From CAYOCE01 sp964402405 (lineage in GTDB: Bacteria > Pseudomonadota > Alphaproteobacteria > UBA7879), in assembly GCA_964402405.1 (NCBI GenBank), contig CAYOCE010000049.1, forward strand, positions 1-8,693: a DNA stretch of 8,693 nucleotides, given 5' to 3'. Every line of letters starts with the position of its first letter. Positions within the stretch are counted from its first letter, which is position 1. This document shows positions 1 to 6,862 of this stretch, piece after piece. Below the pieces are notes generated by a model. The model worked only from the letters and a program-made list of their open reading frames with translations, was not told the DNA's origin and did no database searches. The translations under genes and the position numbers were made by a program.

Positions 1-30
1 AAAAGATGATTTTGATAAAACTAAAACACT

Positions 31-109
31 GTCATTCTGAGCAGCGAGCTTTATCTCCTTGATATTGTCATCCCGAGCAGCGAACGGAGTGAGCGTCGTC
101 GAGGGATCC
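31..109. repeat. Tandem pair of GTCAT..GAGCAGCGA repeat units
   Basis: Two related 19-nt units start at 31 (GTCATTCTGAGCAGCGAGC) and 67 (GTCATCCCGAGCAGCGAAC) and agree at 16 of 19 positions. The second unit continues into GGAGTGAGCG and ends in a GAGGGATCC motif at 101-109. The same GGATCC core recurs in the other non-coding repeat areas of this window, at 185, 2848 and 8526. This looks like a dispersed intergenic repeat family rather than coding sequence. No transposase is associated with it here. Confidence 0.6.
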
Positions 110-120
110 AGCACACATGA

Positions 121-135
121 GAGGGCAACGCCCTC
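121..135. other. Short GC-rich hairpin, possible terminator of an upstream gene
   Basis: GAGGGC (121-126) pairs with GCCCTC (130-135) around an AAC loop and is followed by ACTTTATTTTCTTTTC. The stem of six G/C-rich pairs followed by a T-rich stretch could terminate a plus-strand transcript entering from the left of the window. The tract is interrupted and no upstream gene is visible, so it could equally be part of the repeat just before it. Confidence 0.35.
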
Positions 136-169
136 ACTTTATTTTCTTTTCTTTATGACGATGTTGAAA

Positions 170-298
170 GTGCTACCGCACTATGGATCCCCTCCTTCGA
201 GGGGATGGTTCGTTAAGGGGGATGGCTCGTATTTTTACCCACTCTCGCACTCTCTCGGACCACCCCCGCGGAGGCGGGGGCCCATGGTGCGGTAGCAC
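170..298. repeat. Palindromic repeat element with two internal hairpins
   Basis: The ends form a long inverted repeat. GTGCTACCGCACTATGG at 170-186 matches the reverse complement of 282-298 with one mismatch. Inside are two smaller hairpins: CCCCTC/GAGGGG at 189-204 and CCCCCGC/GCGGGGG at 263-280. Because of the symmetry, both strands carry open frames that begin and end alike (VLPH.G.PP.RGW at the start, PRRRG..VR at the end). That is expected from the palindrome and does not argue for a protein. The layout resembles palindromic elements of the Rickettsia RPE kind, but membership of any named family cannot be decided from this window. Confidence 0.7.
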
Positions 299-459
299 CT
301 CTATGACCACAAAAAGGCCATAATTCCCCTTTCTTCCAAAAATCTGCTCCATTTTAGTTATTGGTTTGTTCATATCCAAACCGTTTTGACAAAAGAGGAA
401 AAAAACAATGAGAAAAAAATGTTAGAAGAAATAATCCCATATTTTTTTCAAACACCCCC
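299..459. other. AT-rich non-coding spacer upstream of the groES promoter
   Basis: No reading frame of coding character is seen. A five-codon frame at 408-425 (MRKKC) follows an AGAGGA at 394-399. A TTGACA at 386-391 has no matching -10 box at 16-18 nt. I see no other supported element here. Confidence 0.5.
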
Positions 460-488
460 TTGACAAGATTGGCACTCGTATTTTATAC
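460..488 (+). promoter_or_regulatory. groES-groEL promoter
   Basis: TTGACA at 460-465 is a perfect sigma70 -35 box. After 17 nt it is followed by TTATAC at 483-488 as the -10. The preceding CC makes the upstream part CCCTTGAC, which also fits an RpoH-like CTTGA core, so the site may serve both sigma factors as is common for groESL in alphaproteobacteria. The CIRCE-like operator begins 4 nt downstream, where the transcript should start. Confidence 0.7.
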
Positions 489-491
489 CTG

Positions 492-518
492 TTAGCAGAG
501 CAGTAACATGACTGCTAA
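492..518 (+). promoter_or_regulatory. Degenerate CIRCE element (HrcA operator)
   Basis: TTAGCAGAG (492-500), nine bases, then GACTGCTAA (510-518) reproduces the 9-N9-9 geometry of CIRCE (TTAGCACTC-N9-GAGTGCTAA). The right arm matches the consensus at 8 of 9 positions and the left arm at the first 6. The arms pair with each other over TTAGCAG/CTGCTAA. Its position between the -10 box and the groES start is the usual one for HrcA repression of groESL. HrcA itself is not in the window. Confidence 0.72.
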
Positions 519-539
519 TTTAATAGAAAGGGAATCAAA

Positions 540-830
540 ATGAAATTCAAACCACTCCACGATCGCATTGTTGTTCGTAGACTCGAGCAAGAGCAGAAAA
601 CAGCCGGCGGGATTATCATCCCCGATTCAGCCCAAGAAAAACCAATCGAAGGCGAAGTTTTGGCTATTGGTGATGGCGCGCGGGATGAAAATGGTAAGCT
701 GCAACCCCTGAGTGTAAAGGCCGGGGATCGCATTATTTTCGGGAAATGGTCTGGAACTGAGGTCAAGATTGATGGCAAAGAATTGCTGATCATGAAGGAA
801 TCCGACGTTTTTGGAATCGTCCAAAAGTAA
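540..830 (+). CDS. groES: Co-chaperonin GroES (Hsp10)
   Basis: GroES is the heptameric lid of the GroEL folding chamber in the cytoplasm; it caps the ring in an ATP-dependent cycle and helps release folded protein. The 96-aa length is the normal family size. The protein opens [14 protein letters not shown] and carries the mobile loop around residues 16-35 (GGIIIPDSA at 23-31, with III at 25-27 as the GroEL-binding tripeptide). The roof-loop region around 45-55 ([10 protein letters not shown]) and the terminal FGIVQK are also typical. The start is fixed by GAAAGGGA at 526-533, six bases before the ATG. It is the first gene of the heat-shock operon, 30 nt ahead of groEL, under the promoter and CIRCE-like site just upstream. 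Nothing unusual is seen in the protein. Confidence 0.98.
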   Translation: MKFKPLHDRIVVRRLEQEQKTAGGIIIPDSAQEKPIEGEVLAIGDGARDENGKLQPLSVKAGDRIIFGKWSGTEVKIDGKELLIMKESDVFGIVQK

Positions 831-2513
<1,683 letters not shown>

Positions 2514-2536
2514 AATCTCCCTAAACGAAAACTGCG

Positions 2537-2570
2537 AAAGCCATAGGCGTAAAATCCTATGGCTTTTTTT
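2537..2570 (+). terminator. Rho-independent terminator of groES-groEL
   Basis: AAAGCCATAGG (2537-2547) pairs perfectly over 11 bp with CCTATGGCTTT (2556-2566) around an 8-nt loop. A run of seven T ends at 2570. It lies 23 nt after the groEL stop. Confidence 0.95.
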
Positions 2571-2611
2571 GTTGTCAAATAAATAAAAAATATATCCACA
2601 GCCATAAAACG

Positions 2612-2626
2612 ACCCCTCACGGGGGT
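2612..2626. other. Small GC hairpin
   Basis: ACCCC (2612-2616) pairs with GGGGT (2622-2626) around TCACG. On the minus strand it is followed by CGTTTTATGG, so it could weakly terminate transcripts coming from the ATPase gene. The stem is short and lies about 335 nt beyond that gene's stop, so this is tentative. Confidence 0.3.
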
Positions 2627-2696
2627 TAAAATACATATGCTCTTATTCTTCACCGTTGTTTCGTCGAACTGAGGTTAAGTATACCCTTCCTCTTTC

Positions 2697-2894
2697 AAAC
2701 CATGGATCGCAAAATTTACTGATTCACGCATTAACAATTACCAATCCACGCATTACATTTATGGATTGTTGCCTGAAGGCCGTGAATCATTGCCTTCGGC
2801 CCGGGTACCGTCGAGGGTCTTGTATGAAGAATACATTATCCCTCGAGGGATCCCAATTTCGATTACTGATTCATTCATTAACATTCATGAATCA
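2697..2894. repeat. Intergenic cluster of short direct and inverted repeats
   Basis: Two copies of TTACTGATTCA..CATTAACA lie at 2716-2736 and 2863-2883 (19 of 21 identical), each preceded by a GGATC core. Between them are three foldable units. CAATCCA/TGGATTG spans 2742-2768. GCC(T)GAAGGC/GCCTTCGGC spans 2771-2800, with one bulged base and an 11-nt loop. A perfect 14-bp palindrome, ATCCCTCGAGGGAT, lies at 2838-2851. A further inverted pair TGATTCAT/ATGAATCA spans 2867-2894. Two overlapping frames on the plus strand cross this area but follow the repeats and show no coding character. No gene is supported between 2571 and 2961. Confidence 0.6.
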
Positions 2895-2896
2895 TT

Positions 2897-2930
2897 ATCT
2901 ATCTCCCCTAAAAAATTAGGGTCGATAGAT
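2897..2930. other. Two-step hairpin downstream of the ATPase gene
   Basis: ATCTATC (2897-2903) pairs with GATAGAT (2924-2930). After a TC/TC internal mismatch, CCCTAA (2906-2911) pairs with TTAGGG (2916-2921) around an AAAA loop. It lies 31 nt past the stop of the minus-strand ATPase gene, where a transcript end could form. No T-tract follows on either strand, so a role as an intrinsic terminator is doubtful; RNA 3'-end protection is an alternative. Confidence 0.5.
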
Positions 2931-2961
2931 CCCCCTGTTTTGAAATAGTTTGGCTATAGAA

Positions 2962-4401
2962 TTAGTTTCCCAAAAAATCTTTAAAATCTACTGTTCCTGC
3001 TAAAAAGCTCTCCTCTAAGACACTGTCTGTAATGCCGCTCACGTAAATTAAAACTGGAAAAGCAGAAAAATATTTTGGTGTTTGAAGACTTTTCAATTTA
3101 TTATCAAGCTCTTCGATAATCTCTTTTCCGAGTTGCTTTGTGGAAAACTTAACTTCACATACAAAAAGGGTATTAAATTTTGTTTGAATTAAAAAATCTA
3201 TCTGCACACCCGCAGTTCTTGTTGTTTTTCTTTGGAAGAAAGTCCCCCTATTGACCACATCATATTTTTTAATTTTGAGTTTATCAAGAATAAGATCCTG
3301 ATTATTTAAAACAAGATTTTCAAATTGAAAGCCCATCATAGAAGTCCATCCTGACAGAGAGGATAGATCAACGGAATCAAAATAATTTTGATCAATTTTA
3401 GATTTATTTTTTTCAATATATTTCAAATAAAATCGAATATAATTATCGCTAAGCCTATAGTGACTAAGCTTAGAAGAAACTTGAGATTTTAGGTTCCACG
3501 TATAATCTCTTGAAATAAACCCTGCCTTAATAAGGTCTTCGAGGAGTTCATTTACATACCCGCTTTTTTCAATGCCTAAATGATCACAAATATCATTGTA
3601 AAACAAAGGGCCATCTGAAAGGCTTTCAACAATTTTTTTATAGGTAGGACTTCTTTTAGAGAACAAATCAGAGAAAATATCATCAAATTCCCGATATAGA
3701 ATGCCACTATTTTTAAAGCATAATCTTTTAATATTTTCATCTGCAGTAAAATCAGAATTTAATTCTTCAAGATATCTGGGAACTCCTCCCGTTACAGATA
3801 AGATTTTAAATTTCTCACTTGCAGACCATTTTCCACCTAGGTGCTTTAAAAATTCATTACACTCTAGAAGATTCAGTTCTTTTAAATTCATTACTAAGGA
3901 AATACGCCCTAAAAACCCGGTACTACTAAGGATATTTTTTTCAATCCAACTTGAAAGCGATCCACAAAGGACCAAAATTAATTCTGGATTGTTTTTAAAA
4001 TGAAGGTCCCACGCATTTTTAAGTTTTCCTAAAAAATCAGGATCTTTTGATCCCATCCACGAAATTTCATCAAATAAAATAACTTTTGGGCCAGATTGGA
4101 CCTCCCGCGCCAGGAGATGAAATATCTTGCCCCAATCATCCACCATTATTTCTGGTAAATTGGTTAGCCTACTTAGCTGTTTCATAAACTCGTCTCTCTC
4201 GGATTGAGCCGTTGTCAGGGGTGTTGGTGGCAATCCTGAAAAAAGAAAGAAAGACTTTCCTTTTCCAAATTCTTGAATGAGCCGACTTTTTCCAATACGT
4301 CTACGTCCTTGGATCACAATTAAACTTGAGCTTTTTTTATCCAGTAAGGTTTCTAGCTCTTGAAGCTCTTTTTTTCTTCCAATAAAATAGGGGGTTTTCA
4401 C
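2962..4401 (-). CDS. AAA+ ATPase, archaeal-ATPase/DUF234 type
   Basis: A predicted 479-aa ATP-binding protein of the family with an N-terminal archaeal-type ATPase domain and a C-terminal DUF234 region; its cellular role is not established. The N-terminus shows the typical FIGRKKEL (6-13), Walker A GRRRIGKS (32-39), Walker B VILFDE (107-112) and a sensor-like VLCGS (144-148). A winged-helix-like stretch follows around 253-300. The C-terminus resembles a PD-(D/E)XK nuclease fold: E361 in GFQFENLV, D402 in VQIDFLI and E416-x-K418 in VCEVKFS. The start is GTG, backed by GAGGT at 4409-4413 seven bases before it. It is AT-rich compared with groEL and der and has its own promoter. No partner gene of a defence or toxin-antitoxin module is next to it. 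Nuclease activity is an inference from the motif only. Confidence 0.9.
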   Translation of the reverse strand: MKTPYFIGRKKELQELETLLDKKSSSLIVIQGRRRIGKSRLIQEFGKGKSFFLFSGLPPTPLTTAQSERDEFMKQLSRLTNLPEIMVDDWGKIFHLLAREVQSGPKVILFDEISWMGSKDPDFLGKLKNAWDLHFKNNPELILVLCGSLSSWIEKNILSSTGFLGRISLVMNLKELNLLECNEFLKHLGGKWSASEKFKILSVTGGVPRYLEELNSDFTADENIKRLCFKNSGILYREFDDIFSDLFSKRSPTYKKIVESLSDGPLFYNDICDHLGIEKSGYVNELLEDLIKAGFISRDYTWNLKSQVSSKLSHYRLSDNYIRFYLKYIEKNKSKIDQNYFDSVDLSSLSGWTSMMGFQFENLVLNNQDLILDKLKIKKYDVVNRGTFFQRKTTRTAGVQIDFLIQTKFNTLFVCEVKFSTKQLGKEIIEELDNKLKSLQTPKYFSAFPVLIYVSGITDSVLEESFLAGTVDFKDFLGN

Positions 4402-4448
4402 TATTTTTACCTCATAAAATCGACATTTGTCTGTTTGATGATGTCTTT

Positions 4449-4477
4449 AATATATAAAATTCACTTCACAAAATCAA
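4449..4477 (-). promoter_or_regulatory. Promoter of the ATPase gene
   Basis: Read on the minus strand, TTGATT (4472-4477) is followed after exactly 17 nt by TATATT (4449-4454), a good sigma70 pair. It lies 48 nt upstream of the GTG start and about 60 nt past the stop of the small gene before it, so the ATPase gene can be transcribed on its own. Confidence 0.6.
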
Positions 4478-4536
4478 CAAATATCATTTTTGGGGAGCGG
4501 TTCGGAAAGGGGTGGTCCAGAAAGTCTTGTTTTATT

Positions 4537-4668
4537 CTACAAATCACTGAGATCAACCTCTACTTCTTCTTCGCCAGCACGTGCTTTGGTGATTCTAACC
4601 AATTCAGCATCATCTAAGATGTCTAGAGGGGTTTTATTACTATTGGCAGCTAAAATGAGATCATTCAT
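4537..4668 (-). CDS. Small acidic protein (43 aa) downstream of der
   Basis: An unrecognised 43-aa protein beginning MNDLILAANSNKTPLDILDD and ending in an acidic stretch, GEEEVEVDLSDL. It is rich in Asp and Glu and has no signal peptide or membrane segment. The start at 4668 is chosen because AGGA at 4677-4680 lies eight bases upstream. An alternative ATG at 4674 would give 45 aa but sits only two bases from that site. The gene begins 35 nt after the der stop on the same strand, so it is probably the last cistron of the kdsB-der operon. The short NKTPLDIL run recalls the start of an ankyrin repeat, but one motif in so short a protein is not enough to call it. Real expression is likely from the ribosome site and spacing, not proven. 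Confidence 0.6.
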   Translation of the reverse strand: MNDLILAANSNKTPLDILDDAELVRITKARAGEEEVEVDLSDL

Positions 4669-4703
4669 GATCATTTTCCTATTATTAATAAATTTCCTTT
4701 TTC

Positions 4704-5906
4704 CTACTCCGCATAGGGATTGTCGCCCTTACGCGCTAGCAACCGCAACGGAATGCCGGGCATTTTGAAGACGTCGCGCAATTGGTTTTCCATATAGCGC
4801 AAATANNNNNNNNNNNNNNNNNNNNNNNNNNNNNNNNNNNNNNNNNNNNNNNNNNNNNNNNNNNNNNNNNNNNNNNNNNNNNNNNNNNNNNNNNNNNNNN
4901 NNNNNCCCACCGCAGAGGTCAGTAAAATAGGCACGCCCTTGATTTGGGGCAGAGATTGCTCGAGGGCATGCTGGATTTGTTTTTTCAGCACCTCGGTACT
5001 TTCGATCAAATCGATTTTGTTGATGACGGGAATCAGGATGCGGCCTTCTTGGATGATATGCTGGGCAATGACCAAGTCTTGCTTTTCCAAAGGATGGTCG
5101 GCCTCCATCACCAGAAACACAACTTCGGCATACTTAATGGCCCGGATGGAATCCATGGTGGATTGTTTTTCCAAGGGTTCCTCGACCTTGGCCCGGCGCC
5201 TGAGGCCGGCGGTATCCACCAGACGAATGTGTTTATCTCGCCATGTCATATCCAGGGGAATGGCGTCCCGCGTAATGCCGGCCTCCGGACCTGTCAGCAG
5301 GCGATCCTCGCCAAATATCTTGTTGGCCAGGGTTGATTTTCCCGCATTGGGTCGTCCCACAATGGCAATATGTAAATCTGGTTTTTCCGTTGTTTCATTT
5401 TTGCTGTTTTCTAGAAAATGCTGTTTTTCAAAATTCAGCATTTCTTCATAGAGAATATCAATTCCTTGCCCATGTTCGCCCGACAGGGGAACGATGATAT
5501 CAAAGCCCAGTTGATAGGCATCCTGCCAATGCACATTGGCGGATTCGCATTTGTTAACCACCACAAACACGGGCTTGGTCTGACTCCGTAAATCTTGGGC
5601 CAGCACGCGATCCAACGGCGTAATGCCTTCGCGGCCATCCACCATAAATAAAATCAGATCGGCTTCTTCAATAGCATTGCGGGATTGGGCCTGCATTTGC
5701 GCACTGAGACCTTCCTCCATATACTCAAATCCAGCCGTATCAATGACGGTAAACTCCAGATCCAGCAAGGCCCCTGCGCCATACCGACGATCCCGGGTCA
5801 CCCCTGGTTGATCATTGACGATGGCAAGTTTCTTCCCCACCAATCGGTTAAAGAACGTGGACTTTCCAACATTTGGCCGACCAATGAGGGCTACCTTGTA
5901 TGACAT
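4704..5906 (-). CDS. der: GTPase Der (EngA), interrupted by an assembly gap
   Basis: Der is a tandem-GTPase factor needed for late assembly of the 50S ribosomal subunit. Domain 1 has GRPNVGKST (9-17), DTAG (56-59), NKCE (118-121) and SGEHG (142-146). Domain 2 has GRPNAGKST (184-192), DTAG (231-234), the RRRAK stretch (236-240), NKID (296-299) and TSA (330-332). The end of the KH-like domain is visible after the gap (YLRYMENQLRD, IPLRLLARK, DNPYAE). One hundred N at 4806-4905 remove the junction between domain 2 and the KH domain. As written the protein is 400 aa, shorter than usual for Der, and the frame agrees on both sides of the gap. The start ATG follows AGGA at 5913-5916, which overlaps the kdsB stop and suggests translational coupling. 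The protein ends soon after NPYA, without the long basic tail of enterobacterial Der. Confidence 0.95.
   Translation of the reverse strand: MSYKVALIGRPNVGKSTFFNRLVGKKLAIVNDQPGVTRDRRYGAGALLDLEFTVIDTAGFEYMEEGLSAQMQAQSRNAIEEADLILFMVDGREGITPLDRVLAQDLRSQTKPVFVVVNKCESANVHWQDAYQLGFDIIVPLSGEHGQGIDILYEEMLNFEKQHFLENSKNETTEKPDLHIAIVGRPNAGKSTLANKIFGEDRLLTGPEAGITRDAIPLDMTWRDKHIRLVDTAGLRRRAKVEEPLEKQSTMDSIRAIKYAEVVFLVMEADHPLEKQDLVIAQHIIQEGRILIPVINKIDLIESTEVLKKQIQHALEQSLPQIKGVPILLTSAVXXXXXXXXXXXXXXXXXXXXXXXXXXXXXXXXXXYLRYMENQLRDVFKMPGIPLRLLARKGDNPYAE
4806..4905. other. Assembly gap of exactly 100 N
   Basis: Exactly 100 undetermined bases lie inside der, the usual placeholder for a scaffold gap of unknown length. 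The missing part should encode the end of the second GTPase domain and the start of the KH-like domain. The real distance is likely longer than 100 nt. Confidence 0.97.
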
Positions 5907-5915
5907 CTGTAATTC

Positions 5916-6656
5916 CTATTGTACTATTTTTAAATGTTGTTCGGCCTTGTGAATATCATCCGCCACATCCACGCCTTGGGGGATGGATTTGACAACCTTG
6001 ATGCCAATGGTCATCCCATTTTCCAGCGCCCGCAGCTGCTCAAGCCGCTCTCGTTTTTCCAGGGGGGAAGGACGCAGGGAAACAAAACGATCCAGGGCCT
6101 TGCGGGTATAGCCATAAAGGCCAATGTGATGATACAGAATGCCATCTCCGTAGGGGATGGTGGCCCGGCTAAAATAAAGGGCGCGACCAAAATCTTCCTC
6201 GCCTTCGAAGGCAATCACAACCTTGGGGGAGTTGGGATCCTGAGCATCTCGCTCGCATACCACCTTAGCTGCAAGGGTTGACATGTCAATATTTGGCATC
6301 TTTTTAAAGGGCACCAAAATCTCATGAATCATTTGGGGGTCAATGGTGGGTAAATCTCCCTGTAGGCCAATGATTGTATCATGGGTCCCCTTGGAATCCA
6401 CAATCGTCAATGCTTCATGAATTCGGTCAGTCCCTGAAGGATGGTCGGGATCTGTCAAAATCGCCCGACCACCCGCATCCTCGATAATGTTCTTAATACT
6501 CTCTGAGCAGCAAGCAACCACCACAGGACCAATCTTGGACTTGACTGCCTGCTCCCATACCCGGAGGATCATGGGCTTTCCCAAAATCAGGGCAAGGGGC
6601 TTATTGGGAAGCCTTGTGGACTGTAATCTTGAAGGAATCAGGATAATGGGATTCAT
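5916..6656 (-). CDS. kdsB: 3-deoxy-manno-octulosonate cytidylyltransferase (CMP-Kdo synthetase)
   Basis: KdsB activates Kdo with CTP to CMP-Kdo, the donor used to attach Kdo to lipid A in the LPS inner core; it acts in the cytoplasm. The 246-aa length is normal. Family motifs are in place: IPSRLQSTRLPNKPL (7-21) for CTP binding, GTDR (75-78), LQGDLP (98-103) with the metal-binding Asp101, HHIGLYGY (176-183), LEQLRALENG (205-214) and GVDVADD (228-234) with Asp230. The start has AAGGA at 6665-6669, eight bases upstream. der begins 9 nt after the stop, with its ribosome site overlapping the stop codon. The gene leads this minus-strand operon and has a promoter of its own. No anomaly is seen. Confidence 0.96.
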   Translation of the reverse strand: MNPIILIPSRLQSTRLPNKPLALILGKPMILRVWEQAVKSKIGPVVVACCSESIKNIIEDAGGRAILTDPDHPSGTDRIHEALTIVDSKGTHDTIIGLQGDLPTIDPQMIHEILVPFKKMPNIDMSTLAAKVVCERDAQDPNSPKVVIAFEGEEDFGRALYFSRATIPYGDGILYHHIGLYGYTRKALDRFVSLRPSPLEKRERLEQLRALENGMTIGIKVVKSIPQGVDVADDIHKAEQHLKIVQ

Positions 6657-6703
6657 GTTGAATTTCCTTAAAATTCTAAGATATCAAATAGGATAATTTC
6701 CAT

Positions 6704-6732
6704 ACTATAGGTACAAACACCTTGCTCAACAA
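6704..6732 (-). promoter_or_regulatory. Promoter of the kdsB-der operon
   Basis: On the minus strand, TTGTTG (6727-6732) is followed after 17 nt by TATAGT (6704-6709). The -10 box ends 47 nt before the kdsB start. The match is reasonable and the spacing ideal, but no operator is recognisable. Confidence 0.5.
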
Positions 6733-6795
6733 CAAAATTTTTAGGAGGTACTGTTTAAGGTGCTTTACTGGAAATTCTATCTTTTTTCAAAGAAC

Positions 6796-6825
6796 TTGAA
6801 ATAAATAGAATAATCACCATATAAT
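6796..6825 (+). promoter_or_regulatory. Promoter of the exported HicA-like protein gene
   Basis: TTGAAA at 6796-6801 and a perfect TATAAT at 6820-6825 are separated by 18 nt, about 37 nt upstream of the start codon. The ribosome site AGGA at 6849-6852 is only moderate and lies ten bases before the ATG. Confidence 0.65.
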
Positions 6826-6862
6826 CACTAACTATTTACTATGATATTAGGATTTAAATAAA

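Noticed and set aside
59..295. 78-codon frame on the plus strand, and the 68-codon frame on the minus strand at 173-379
   Set aside because: Both follow the palindromic element; their similar ends are a direct result of the inverted repeat, and neither has a ribosome site or a recognisable domain.
154..307. TATGAC at 154-159 and 302-307 as a target-site duplication of the palindromic element
   Set aside because: The copies stand at unequal distances from the element ends (10 and 3 nt), and a six-base match can occur by chance.
2656..2948. Two overlapping plus-strand frames (87 and 60 codons)
   Set aside because: They cover the repeat cluster, overlap each other in different frames, and lack a ribosome site; their sequence mirrors the repeats.
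4360..4768. Plus-strand frames of 85 and 92 codons
   Set aside because: They cross the ATPase promoter, the start of the ATPase gene, the small acidic gene and the end of der on the other strand; no coding signature.
4939..5451. 170- and 130-codon plus-strand frames inside der
   Set aside because: Antisense shadows of the Der GTPase domains.
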